Source: an uncultured Bacillus sp.
GTDB taxonomy: Bacteria; Bacillota; Bacilli; Bacillales; DSM-1321
NCBI GenBank assembly: GCA_934215995.1
Contig: CAKQBC010000079.1
Coordinates: forward strand, 1 to 8,967
Reading direction: 5' to 3'
Length of the DNA stretch: 8,967 nt
The position numbers and the translations under genes were made by a program. The notes beneath the pieces were generated by a model. That model worked only from the letters and a program-made list of their open reading frames with translations, had not been told where the DNA came from and made no database searches. Of the stretch, positions 1 through 6,163 are shown in pieces; positions within the stretch are counted from its first letter, which is position 1, and the number at the start of each line of letters is the position of its first letter.

Positions 1-160
1 ATAATAGCCCTGCTCCTGTCGCTATAATCAGTAAATAAACAACTCTTAAGATCATATGTGTAAGTTTGTACTGCTTTTCATTATTTTTCTTCAGTAATAC
101 GGTTGCCACAATAAACAGGATGACGGCCAGTACCCATGAAGTGATATGCATATGAGTCAT
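1..160 (-). CDS. yisL: YisL-like DUF1516 membrane protein, 5' part only
   Basis: Translating the minus strand from the ATG at 160-158 gives 53 uninterrupted residues to the window edge, beginning MTHMHITSWVLAVILF. This matches what I remember of B. subtilis YisL (DUF1516, about 118 residues), including the THMILR...Y segment near residues 35-42 that leads into a second hydrophobic stretch ending ATGAGLL. Two membrane segments are visible, about residues 8-23 and 38-53; the family is a small integral membrane protein of unknown function. A strong Shine-Dalgarno (AAGGAGGGG, about 165-173) precedes the ATG and fixes the start. The C-terminal half lies outside the window. It is the next gene after the yisK homologue in the same direction, about 125 bases downstream, consistent with the yisK-yisL neighbourhood of Bacillus. 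Family assignment is good; function is unknown. Confidence 0.85.
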   Translation of the reverse strand, partial: MTHMHITSWVLAVILFIVATVLLKKNNEKQYKLTHMILRVVYLLIIATGAGLL

Positions 161-214
161 CTTAAACCCCTCCTTCTCCATTTTCGACATTATCATACCA
201 TAGGGGAATCTTTT

Positions 215-244
215 AATATATTAATCCGCTCGCCTATCCAACAA
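215..244 (-). promoter_or_regulatory. Weak candidate sigma-A promoter before yisL
   Basis: On the minus strand the 161-285 gap carries TTGTTG (239-244), an 18-base spacer and TATATT (215-220). The -10 fits well but the -35 only half fits. The AT-rich block just after it also contains TATGAT-like sequence that could serve as an alternative -10. No terminator hairpin is visible between the yisK homologue and yisL, so readthrough from upstream is equally possible. Confidence 0.3.
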
Positions 245-285
245 AATTCTGCCAAATTTGTCTAAATACTGTAACATTTATTCCA

Positions 286-1182
286 TCATTCAATCGTGTT
301 CCGCAAAGTGCCGATTCCTTCAATTTCTATCTCTATTATATCGCCTCTTTTAAGGAATTTCGGTGGATTAAACCCCTTGCCTACACCAGCTGGCGTTCCT
401 GTTGCGATAATATCACCGGGTTCAAGCGTCATTCCTTTCGAAAGGACTTCAATCATTTCGGGAATCTTGAATATGAATTGGCCCGTATGGCCGTTTTGCC
501 TGATTTCCCCGTTAACCTTTGTAACAATCTTCAGGTTTTCAGGGTCCGGCAATGAGGATTTATGGACAATATAAGGGCCCATCGGACAGGATCCATCCAA
601 GCTTTTACCGAGCAGGAACTGTTTATGCCTTGCCTGCAGGTCCCTTGCCGTCACATCGTTCAGGACCGTATAGCCGAATATGTAGTTAAAGGCCTCTTCT
701 TTCGGGATGGCCCTTCCTTTTTTGCCGATGATGATCGCCAATTCCCCTTCATAATCGAGCTGCCCGGTCACTTCCTCATGCAGCGGGACAGGCTGTTCAT
801 GCCCGGTCACAGACGTAGGGGCTTTCGAGAACAGCATAATATGTTCCGGAATATCATCCTTGCTCCCCATTTCAATCGCATGCTCGGCATAATTTTTCCC
901 TACACAAAAAATATTTTTGGCCGGACGCGGAATCGGGGCCAGCCACTTTACATCCGATGCCAAGATCCATTCCTCCGGATAGGCAGCTGTTTGTTCCATA
1001 TCCCTAAGGGCATCAAACACAGTTTCTCCTTCAGCAATGATTTCCTGGATACCCTTCTGCAGGCATTCCAATTCAGGATAAGCAGTTGCGGCAATTTCCT
1101 TGATCGGCAGCAGCCTCTCCCCATCTGCATGGACGATTGCCGCCATTTGTTCCCCGTTTCTATCTACCGTAGCCAATTTCAT
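286..1182 (-). CDS. yisK: YisK-like FAH-family hydrolase/decarboxylase
   Basis: The 298-residue product is a fumarylacetoacetate-hydrolase-fold enzyme, full length for the YisK group (about 300). An N-terminal domain of about 80 residues precedes the catalytic domain. The catalytic domain shows CVGKNYAEH with the H101-x-x-E104 pair, a metal-binding Glu pair in YEGEL (E145, E147), Asp176 in NDVTARD, Lys193 in GKSLDGSCP, and the C-terminal TGTPAGVG loop (261-268). The H-x-x-E pair and the Lys match the catalytic set I recall for FAHD1-type oxaloacetate decarboxylases, and B. subtilis YisK is reported to decarboxylate oxaloacetate. That activity is an inference here; acylpyruvate hydrolysis or aromatic catabolism are alternatives. 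The ATG overlaps the stop of the upstream DUF418 gene as ATGA, with an AGGAGGA ribosome site (1190-1196) lying inside that gene, so the two are probably translationally coupled. The product is cytoplasmic. Confidence 0.85.
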   Translation of the reverse strand: MKLATVDRNGEQMAAIVHADGERLLPIKEIAATAYPELECLQKGIQEIIAEGETVFDALRDMEQTAAYPEEWILASDVKWLAPIPRPAKNIFCVGKNYAEHAIEMGSKDDIPEHIMLFSKAPTSVTGHEQPVPLHEEVTGQLDYEGELAIIIGKKGRAIPKEEAFNYIFGYTVLNDVTARDLQARHKQFLLGKSLDGSCPMGPYIVHKSSLPDPENLKIVTKVNGEIRQNGHTGQFIFKIPEMIEVLSKGMTLEPGDIIATGTPAGVGKGFNPPKFLKRGDIIEIEIEGIGTLRNTIE

Positions 1183-2378
1183 CCTTTTCTTCCTCCTTTT
1201 TGGAACACCGGTTTAACTCCGTAAGTCCCCCATCTCCAAATGTATTCTGCAGGCCCATATCTGAATCTCTCAAGCCACCATTTGCTGCCGGCCACTTGGC
1301 CCGCATAAATAATCATCACCAAACAAAAACCTGCTGTGTACGAAACCTGTCCATATAGACCCAACCCATACGAGTAAAATAGACTTGTCGCCAATAACGA
1401 CTGGAACAGATAATTACTCATCGACAATCTGCCTGGATAAGAAAGAGCGATGAGTATCTTGCCGGCAGTTTCTGTTTTACCCAAAATAACAATCGCCGTA
1501 ATGTAGAAGAGTGTCATCAGCGGACCACCGAACTGATCCTGAACCAATAGAATCGTATATGGATAATCCTTAAATAAAGGCATATACGGTCCAAGCTTCA
1601 GGAAAAGCCCGATAGCAAGGGAGCTTAATGCTATTGCAGCCAGCAGGCCTCTCTTACCGACGGCATTCTCCAGCCAATTCTTTTTGGCGCAAGCCGCACC
1701 GGCCATCATCATAGGAACGATTGTAACTAGCTGAAGCCCCATCCCGAATGGTCCGTTGACACTGTACCAGTCTGTAAAGCGCCGGATGAACAATTCGCTG
1801 TACGTGCCATTCTGATAAGCATTAATCGAAAGCCTCACAGCTTCCGGATCATACAAAAAGCCGATTGCCGCCCGCTGGTCAATCATAAGGCTCGACAAGA
1901 CCAGCAGGCCATTGATGAATACATATGTAACTACCCCTGCTATGAACAATGTACCTGCCTTCCGTTTTAAGAAAAGCATCAAAACCAGCCCGCATAGAGC
2001 ATATGTCACCAAAATATCCCCATGCCAAACAAAGAAAGCGTGCAGCACACCAAAACCGAGCAGGACCAAAAGCCTTTTTGAGTAGTAAAAAGGGAAGGAC
2101 ATACCTTTTTCCTGCAGGCTTTCCCTCATCAGGACCGCCCCATATCCGAATAAAAAAGCAAAAAGCGGATAAAAGCTTCCCTGGAAGAAAACATCAACAA
2201 ATACGGATAATGCCCGATCTATCCCATTCCCCCAGTATTCCAAGGGATCCAGGTAAAGCCCAGGAGCGAAAAAGGTTGGCATATTCACAAAGAAAATGCC
2301 CAGTAACGCGAATCCCCTCAACATATCAATGATAGCTATTCTTTTTTTGCCTTCTGTAACCTGGATAGGCCCATTCAT
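1179..2378 (-). CDS. DUF418 (YeiB-type) multispanning membrane protein
   Basis: The product is a 399-residue, very hydrophobic protein. Its N-terminal signature RIAIIDMLRGFALLGIFFVN (13-32) and C-terminal signature GPAEYIWRWGTYG (375-387) are both typical of the DUF418/YeiB family. Between them are about eight to ten hydrophobic stretches, including one around residues 65-85 with a Phe/Gly-rich PLFAFLFGYG segment and one near the C-terminus with GRLSMSNYLFQS. The family is found widely in Bacillaceae; a transport role has been suggested but no substrate is known to me. The ATG at 2378-2376 follows a GGGG-type ribosome site at 2386-2389. The stop overlaps the start of the yisK homologue by ATGA, forming a two-gene operon. 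Length is normal and nothing looks truncated. Family call is secure; function is unknown. Confidence 0.88.
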   Translation of the reverse strand: MNGPIQVTEGKKRIAIIDMLRGFALLGIFFVNMPTFFAPGLYLDPLEYWGNGIDRALSVFVDVFFQGSFYPLFAFLFGYGAVLMRESLQEKGMSFPFYYSKRLLVLLGFGVLHAFFVWHGDILVTYALCGLVLMLFLKRKAGTLFIAGVVTYVFINGLLVLSSLMIDQRAAIGFLYDPEAVRLSINAYQNGTYSELFIRRFTDWYSVNGPFGMGLQLVTIVPMMMAGAACAKKNWLENAVGKRGLLAAIALSSLAIGLFLKLGPYMPLFKDYPYTILLVQDQFGGPLMTLFYITAIVILGKTETAGKILIALSYPGRLSMSNYLFQSLLATSLFYSYGLGLYGQVSYTAGFCLVMIIYAGQVAGSKWWLERFRYGPAEYIWRWGTYGVKPVFQKGGRKG

Positions 2379-2385
2379 GCCATTT

Positions 2386-2414
2386 CCCCTTTCCGGGGGC
2401 TTAAGGGCTGCCCC
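2386..2414 (-). promoter_or_regulatory. Leader with competing hairpins over the DUF418 gene RBS
   Basis: In the minus-strand leader the ribosome site GGGG (2386-2389) can pair with CCCC (2396-2399) across a six-base loop. The same C run can instead pair, as GCCCC (2396-2400), with an upstream GGGGC (2410-2414). The two pairings exclude each other, so one would mask the RBS and the other would free it. The stems are short (4 and 5 GC pairs) and this may be chance. Confidence 0.25.
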
Positions 2415-2432
2415 ATTGTTTCTCTACGGACA

Positions 2433-2461
2433 ATTATAGCGGCGGAAAACTGTACCATAAA
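2433..2461 (-). promoter_or_regulatory. Candidate sigma-A promoter for DUF418-yisK operon
   Basis: A perfect TATAAT -10 lies on the minus strand at 2433-2438. With a 17-base spacer the -35 position (2456-2461) reads TTTATG, a poor match to TTGACA. Transcription would begin near 2426, giving a leader of about 48 bases. This is the best promoter-like element in the 268-base gap between the terminator of the acyl-CoA synthetase gene and the DUF418 start. The rest of that gap holds no convincing gene. Confidence 0.5.
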
Positions 2462-2594
2462 GGGAAACGCCTTTCCTTCACTCTGCTCGATTGTCGGGCA
2501 ATGGCTTGAGACAGTTATCCGCTGCTTTCTACCTTGGCTGAGATGGCCTCTCCGTCCGGTTTGTATTCCTGGCATGAGAATCCTGCAGCCGGAT

Positions 2595-2637
2595 AAAGAA
2601 AAAGCCGGAAACATCAAGTGATTTTGATGTTTCCGGC
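2595..2637 (-). terminator. Strong intrinsic terminator after acyl-CoA synthetase gene
   Basis: The arms GCCGGAAACATCAA (2604-2617) and TTGATGTTTCCGGC (2624-2637) form a perfect 14-bp stem with a 6-base loop. Read on the minus strand it is followed by TTTTTCTTT (complement of about 2595-2603). It starts 9 bases past the stop of the acyl-CoA synthetase gene, and separates that gene from the DUF418-yisK unit. On the plus strand there is no T tract, so termination is one-directional. Confidence 0.93.
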
Positions 2638-2646
2638 CATTTATCC

Positions 2647-4239
2647 TCAGTTTACAAAACGGCCTGTTTTCCCATTTCGTTCCCAATAATCATTTCGCAG
2701 CTGTACTTTCTGTATCTTGCCTGATGCGGTTTTCGGCAACTCATCCACAAAAGTAACCCCGGTGATCGCTTTGAAATGAGCTAATGATCCCCTTGAAAAA
2801 GCGATCAGTTCCGCTTCTGTTATAGAATGGCCCTGCCTTACGACTATGTAGGCATGAGGTGTCTCCCCCCATTTTTCATGGGGAACGGCAATTACCGCAG
2901 CCTCAAGTACTGCGGGATGGTCATAGAGATTCCCTTCGACCTCTATAGAAGAAATGTTTTCCCCTCCGGAAATGATCACATCTTTCATGCGGTCAACAAT
3001 ATCGATATTTCCATATTGATCAACGGTGCCCATATCTCCGGTATGAAGCCAGCCATTGCGGATGGCTGCCATCGTCGCTTCTTCGTTTTTCCAATAGCCT
3101 TTCATCACGCCGTGGCCCCTTACTACAACTTCGCCTATCTCTTTTCCGTCGTTCGCTATTTCTTCCCCATGTCCATTGATGGCACGGACAGCGCTTCCGG
3201 TCATCGGATGGCCTGCCTTCGCTTTCATCTTGTAAATTTCTTCTCTCGGAAGATCCGCCAAATGGGACCGGATGGTTGAAACAAGGCTCAAAGGAGACGA
3301 TTCCGTCATCCCATAGACCTGTATGAACGTCCATTTGAGCTCTTCTTCGACTTTAGCTACAAACGCAGGCGGAGGCGCTGAGCCTGCCAAAACAACCCGA
3401 ACGTCCGCTTTTGTCTCAGGCGCTTCTTTTTCATGGTACTGCAAAATGGAATTCAGGACAGTCGGGGCCATATGCATGACTGTCACTCCATGCTCAGCAA
3501 TCTTTCCGAATATCGCTTCAGGCAGCGCTTTTCTCAGCAGCACCTGTGTTGCTCCATTGGAGGTGTAATAAAAAGGCGCTCCCCATCCATTCACATGGAA
3601 CATAGGGAGGATATGTAAATAAACATCATGGTCATGGACACGCAAATGATGCTGCGCGCTTAGCGCATGCAAATAATTATTGCGGTGGGTCAGCATGACC
3701 CCTTTCGGATTTCCTGTTGTGCCGCTCGTATACAAAAGGGAGCATACATCGTCTTCATGGATATCCGGGCGGCAAAAAGGCATGTCAGGCTGGCTTTGCA
3801 GCCACTCATCATAGCCGATTTCTTCATTATCTTCCGCTTTATAATGGACAATGATCTTCTTCACTGTCTCGAGCTTATCTATGACAGGGGCGATTAATGG
3901 ATACAGCTCCTGGTCGACAAGCAATACCTTGGATTCACTATGGTTCAGGATAAATAGATAATCATCCGGCTTCAGCCTTGTATTAAGCGGTACCATAATA
4001 GCCCCTGTTTGCGCCACACCATAAAACCCTTCAAGCATTTCCACTGTATTCGGCGCCAAATAAGCAACACGGTCACCTTTTTCGACTCCCGCCTCTTTCA
4101 GGCCGTTTGATAACCGATTGGCACGGCTGTTCAATTCCACATATGTAAAGCTTCTCTCATCGGCGAAAACAGCCTTTTTCTCTCCGTAGACCTTTACGGC
4201 CCTATCCATGAAATCTGTAATCAATAAAGGGACATTCAT
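2647..4239 (-). CDS. Acyl-CoA synthetase (AMP-forming, ANL superfamily)
   Basis: This 530-residue adenylate-forming enzyme activates a carboxylic acid with ATP and joins it to coenzyme A. Motifs appear in the expected order: the P-loop LYTSGTTGNPKG (169-180), a PMFHVNGW substrate-site segment (212-219), the VYGMTES adenine-binding motif (308-314), HTGD (399-402), the hinge region with DRMKDVIISGGENIS (416-430), and the C-terminal catalytic lysine in PKTASGKIQK (K508). All key residues are present and length is normal for the medium/long-chain fatty acyl-CoA ligase group (FadD/AlkK-like). The acyl substrate cannot be told from sequence. The ATG follows a strong GAGGAGG ribosome site about 8 bases upstream. 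The gene diverges from the gerP operon and ends at its own terminator. No FadR-like operator was recognised nearby. A role in beta-oxidation is an inference from the family. Confidence 0.92.
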   Translation of the reverse strand: MNVPLLITDFMDRAVKVYGEKKAVFADERSFTYVELNSRANRLSNGLKEAGVEKGDRVAYLAPNTVEMLEGFYGVAQTGAIMVPLNTRLKPDDYLFILNHSESKVLLVDQELYPLIAPVIDKLETVKKIIVHYKAEDNEEIGYDEWLQSQPDMPFCRPDIHEDDVCSLLYTSGTTGNPKGVMLTHRNNYLHALSAQHHLRVHDHDVYLHILPMFHVNGWGAPFYYTSNGATQVLLRKALPEAIFGKIAEHGVTVMHMAPTVLNSILQYHEKEAPETKADVRVVLAGSAPPPAFVAKVEEELKWTFIQVYGMTESSPLSLVSTIRSHLADLPREEIYKMKAKAGHPMTGSAVRAINGHGEEIANDGKEIGEVVVRGHGVMKGYWKNEEATMAAIRNGWLHTGDMGTVDQYGNIDIVDRMKDVIISGGENISSIEVEGNLYDHPAVLEAAVIAVPHEKWGETPHAYIVVRQGHSITEAELIAFSRGSLAHFKAITGVTFVDELPKTASGKIQKVQLRNDYWERNGKTGRFVN

Positions 4240-4278
4240 ACACGCATTTCCTCCTCTTTTTTAAATATAGGGGAATTA

Positions 4279-4401
4279 TTATTTTGAAAATTCAACTAAT
4301 TTTACCATATCCTGTTCGATTATGGGAACCTTTAATGAACAGACCCGAACCTTGTCGGATAGCGCTTTCTTCGGTTTGCCGAAAGAATGGGAAGTAGGCA
4401 T
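4279..4401 (-). CDS. Possible 40-residue mini-ORF ahead of acyl-CoA synthetase gene
   Basis: Reading the minus strand from the ATG at 4401-4399 gives 40 codons to a TAA, starting MPTSHSFGKPKKALSDKVRV and ending VKLVEFSK. A GGGGTG sequence about 7 bases before the ATG could serve as a ribosome site. The product would be basic and soluble, with one Cys and no membrane segment, and I do not recognise it. It does not resemble the Spo0E-like YisI encoded at the equivalent place in B. subtilis. The stop is 39 bases before the acyl-CoA synthetase ATG with no terminator between, so co-transcription is possible. An upstream in-frame start would lengthen it to 73 residues but would run across the gerPA promoter region and into gerPA, so the short form is preferred. 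It may be a non-coding coincidence. Confidence 0.3.
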   Translation of the reverse strand: MPTSHSFGKPKKALSDKVRVCSLKVPIIEQDMVKLVEFSK

Positions 4402-4407
4402 TTTAAT

Positions 4408-4435
4408 CACACCCCGGCATTTTCGGCATAGTATG
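4408..4435 (+). promoter_or_regulatory. Sigma-K-like promoter of gerP operon
   Basis: AATCAC places an AC at 4409-4410, then come 16 bases and CATAGTATG at 4427-4435. This fits the mother-cell sigma-K pattern (AC, about 16 bases, CATAnnnTA) except for the last base. Transcription would start around 4440-4444, about 25 bases before the gerPA GTG. Late mother-cell control is what is known for gerP in Bacillus. GerE sites were not identified with any certainty. Confidence 0.6.
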
Positions 4436-4465
4436 AGGAAAAAGAGGATGAATGGAGGTTGACCG

Positions 4466-4687
4466 GTGCCAGCCATTGTAGGAGCTATCCAAGTGATCAA
4501 TGTCAGCGGAAGCGGCGTCTTCCATATCGGCGATGTTTATAAAATACTGCCCATATCAAATGTACGCACATATGCTGGGGCTGGGTCCTTCAACACAGGT
4601 GAAAGTGTCTCCGTGGCGAACAACAATAATAAAATCAATGCCTATAACAACGACAACCTTGACCAGCCGATTCAATTCAATCTTTAA
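4466..4687 (+). CDS. gerPA: Spore germination protein GerPA
   Basis: The 73-residue product begins MPAIVGAIQVINVSGSGVFH, the hallmark start shared by GerPA and GerPF, and continues with the IGD motif (22-24). A Ser/Gly/Asn-rich middle (SFNTGESVSVANNNN, 41-55) and a DQPIQFNL tail follow. GerP proteins act in the spore coat/inner coat, where they let germinants reach their receptors; gerP mutants germinate slowly unless the coat is removed. There is no signal peptide or membrane segment. The GTG start is chosen because GGAGG (4454-4458) stands 7 bases before it and because the family always begins MPA(I/F)VG. It is first gene of the gerP operon, about 30 bases after a sigma-K-like promoter. The stop overlaps the ribosome site of gerPB. 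Its close resemblance to GerPF at the other end of the operon points to an old duplication. Confidence 0.95.
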   Translation: MPAIVGAIQVINVSGSGVFHIGDVYKILPISNVRTYAGAGSFNTGESVSVANNNNKINAYNNDNLDQPIQFNL

Positions 4688-4699
4688 GGAGGGATTCAA

Positions 4700-4888
4700 G
4701 TGGACTTCCACGTAAACCAAAGCATCCATATCCATTGCATAAAAATCACCAACATCAGCAACGCATCCATTTTCCAGATTGGAAGCGCAGGCATCATCAA
4801 ATCCCTGAATACATTGGCCAACACCGGCAACTTCACCGAACCTGCACCTGAACTAGATACTGAGACTACGCTCGTCAAAACAATATAG
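4700..4888 (+). CDS. gerPB: Spore germination protein GerPB
   Basis: The 62-residue product starts MDFHVNQSIHIHCIKI and carries ISNASIFQIGSAGIIKSL (19-36). These match the GerPB pattern (N-Q-T/S-I, then SNSS-x-x-QIGSAG-x-IKSL), followed by NTGNFTEPAPE (42-52). It is a cytosolically made coat-associated protein needed for germinant access, acting with the other GerP products. The tail after EPAPE is only about 11 residues; the B. subtilis protein as I recall it is some 15 residues longer, so the C-terminus looks short, but that region is poorly conserved. The GTG start is set by AAGGAGGG (4686-4693), which overlaps the gerPA stop codon and implies coupled translation. No frameshift is apparent. 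Confidence 0.92.
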   Translation: MDFHVNQSIHIHCIKITNISNASIFQIGSAGIIKSLNTLANTGNFTEPAPELDTETTLVKTI

Positions 4889-4890
4889 GC

Positions 4891-4921
4891 AATCACCTAA
4901 AAACGCTTCGTGCATATACTG
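4891..4921 (+). promoter_or_regulatory. Second sigma-K-like element, before gerPC
   Basis: In the 68-base gap between gerPB and gerPC the sequence AATCAC (4891-4896), 16 bases, CATATACTG (4913-4921) repeats the layout of the element before gerPA, including the same AATCAC and the same TG ending in place of TA. The octamer GTGCATAT is also repeated 11 bases apart (4910-4917 and 4921-4928), about one helical turn. An internal promoter for gerPC-gerPF is a reasonable reading; B. subtilis gerP is usually described with a single promoter. Confidence 0.4.
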
Positions 4922-4956
4922 TGCATATCCAGTAAATGAAACGTGAGGTGTTTGCC

Positions 4957-5568
4957 GTGAGTGCCGATTTTTATGCGTATGCTGCAGAGATGAAGAAATA
5001 TCTTGAGGCGCAGGCTGCGAGAATCCTTTCCCTTGAATCAGAGGTGCGGATGTTGAAGGCCCAAGCGACGGACCGTTCGGAGCAGCCTCCCATGAATGTG
5101 GAGAAAATAGAATATAAGTTTGACCAATTGAAGATTGAAAGGCTGGAGGGGACGCTCAATATCGGGGTCAATCCTGCTAATCTGAAAGAACTCGACGATC
5201 TCTTCGTCAATGGCACCCCATACAGCGCCCAGTTCAGCCAGCCGGCCCGGGAGGAATTGAAGAACCGCATTTCAACGCAGATCGCCGCCTTTATCAATGC
5301 TGAGCTGCCATCAATCATATCACACGCAGAAAAAGAAACAGGCAGAACCTTCAACAACCAATTCGACGGCTTCATTAAAGATGATTTGCTTAGGCAGCTT
5401 CCTGAACGCATTGATTTTTATCTGCAGAAGTACCCTTTCAATGACCAGCTTGAAAGGAAAGAAGAGTACACGGAAAGGCTGGTAGAACAAATTAAGACGG
5501 ATGTCGAACAGGCTGTCCGGGCTTTTGTGCTGAACGCCCATAATGTTCAACAGAATGGAGGTATGTAA
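4957..5568 (+). CDS. gerPC: Spore germination protein GerPC
   Basis: The product is 203 residues from the GTG at 4957, close to the roughly 200 usual for GerPC, the one large member of the operon. The N-terminus (about residues 5-35, EMKKYLEAQAARILSLESEV) is a likely coiled coil. It is followed by the conserved block IEYKFDQLKIERLEGTLNIG (50-69) and a helical charged C-terminal half. GerPC is required for normal germinant permeability of the coat and is unrelated to the small GerP proteins. An in-frame ATG lies at 4936, but it has no ribosome site, whereas GAGGTG (4945-4950) sits 6 bases before the GTG, so the GTG is chosen. The gene's last codons contain the GGAGGT ribosome site of gerPD. 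Confidence 0.93.
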   Translation: MSADFYAYAAEMKKYLEAQAARILSLESEVRMLKAQATDRSEQPPMNVEKIEYKFDQLKIERLEGTLNIGVNPANLKELDDLFVNGTPYSAQFSQPAREELKNRISTQIAAFINAELPSIISHAEKETGRTFNNQFDGFIKDDLLRQLPERIDFYLQKYPFNDQLERKEEYTERLVEQIKTDVEQAVRAFVLNAHNVQQNGGM

Positions 5569-5570
5569 CC

Positions 5571-5750
5571 ATGGCTTATTATGTCACGAACGAAAACCTT
5601 TGCATAAACCTGATAGATGTCGCTGTTGTTTCAAGTTCCTCACTGCTCCAGTTTGGCGATACAAAAACAATCCAATTATTCTCTTTCTTCGATACACCGC
5701 CTGAATCATTGATTATCGGGCCTCTTGTACCTCTTGCATCGAAGGCTTAA
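5571..5750 (+). CDS. gerPD: Spore germination protein GerPD
   Basis: A short gene of 59 codons. The product begins MAYYVTNENLCINLIDVAVV and carries SSSSLLQFGDT (21-31) and DTPPESLIIGPLVPLA (41-56). The DTPPESLIIGP block is the signature of GerPD (58-59 residues in Bacillus), so the gene is full length. It contributes to coat permeability to germinants with the other GerP proteins. The ATG follows GGAGGT (5558-5563 region) within the 3' end of gerPC, two bases after that gene's stop. Its own TAA shares its last A with the ATG of gerPE, so gerPC, gerPD and gerPE are tightly packed and probably coupled. No membrane segment or signal peptide is present. Confidence 0.95.
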   Translation: MAYYVTNENLCINLIDVAVVSSSSLLQFGDTKTIQLFSFFDTPPESLIIGPLVPLASKA

Positions 5751-6142
5751 TGATGCTCGGAAGAACCGTTCATGTGAAGGATACGAAGGTCAATAACATA
5801 ATCATCAATTCCGTCTTCCAGGTTGGCGACCTGAATTTCCTTGATTCCGTTTCAAACGCCCTTGCTGTCCAAGAGAAAGTCATTGCCTATACAGGCAATG
5901 AAGATGAAGATTTTTCCCGGTTCCGCATTTTTTCGATGCCGGCTTCGGTACCTGTCATCTTTGAGAACTTTCCAATATACAAAAATGACCTGATCCCTAA
6001 GCTTCAAGTGGGCTGCCATTATACGAATTCAGTTTCCAGTTCATCAGCCTTTGTGATTGGGAATATCGGCCATGTAAGAATGACTTCCAGGGTCCATCAC
6101 ATCCGCAAATTGACACAGATGGAACAAGAAGCTTACCAGTAA
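5750..6142 (+). CDS. gerPE: Spore germination protein GerPE
   Basis: The 130-residue product matches GerPE in length, position and pattern. The N-terminal part, RTVHVKDTKVNNIIINSVFQ followed by VGDL, has the GerP SxFQ(I/V)GD motif. The C-terminal part (about 94-120) holds NSVSSSSAFVIGNIGHVRMT, which looks like a second copy of the same motif. The central segment carries FPIYKNDLIPKL. It belongs to the same coat-permeability set as the other GerP proteins. The ATG at 5750 overlaps the gerPD stop by one base. A second ATG directly follows at 5753 and, with GAAGG at 5741-5745 as ribosome site, has the better spacing (7 rather than 4 bases), so the true start may be one codon later. An internal perfect inverted repeat is described separately. 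Confidence 0.92.
   Translation: MMLGRTVHVKDTKVNNIIINSVFQVGDLNFLDSVSNALAVQEKVIAYTGNEDEDFSRFRIFSMPASVPVIFENFPIYKNDLIPKLQVGCHYTNSVSSSSAFVIGNIGHVRMTSRVHHIRKLTQMEQEAYQ
5881..5900. repeat. Perfect 8-bp inverted repeat inside gerPE
   Basis: CATTGCCT (5881-5888) and AGGCAATG (5893-5900) are exact reverse complements around the 4-base loop ATAC, in frame within gerPE codons for VIAYTGNE. It has no T tract, so it is not an intrinsic terminator. It could be an mRNA hairpin, a protein-binding palindrome, or chance. Confidence 0.5.
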
Positions 6143-6163
6143 CATACGGAAGGAGGGTAAAGC

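Noticed and set aside
562..1224. 220-codon plus-strand ORF opposite the yisK homologue
   Set aside because: It is antisense to a gene with all FAH catalytic residues, it has no ribosome site I could accept, and its product has no domain pattern.
2375..2686. 103-codon minus-strand ORF between the acyl-CoA synthetase and DUF418 genes
   Set aside because: It overlaps the end of the acyl-CoA synthetase gene in another frame, runs through a strong terminator and the DUF418 promoter region, and its product has no recognisable pattern.
4261..4303. Sigma-A promoter just before the acyl-CoA synthetase gene (TATATT at 4264-4269 with TTGAAT upstream)
   Set aside because: The spacing is about 20 bases and the leader would be very short. 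The TTGAA/TTCAA half-sites near 4290-4301 do not fit a FadR operator as I know it.
4936..4956. ATG at 4936 as start of gerPC
   Set aside because: No ribosome site precedes it, whereas the GTG at 4957 has GAGGTG six bases upstream and gives the usual family length.
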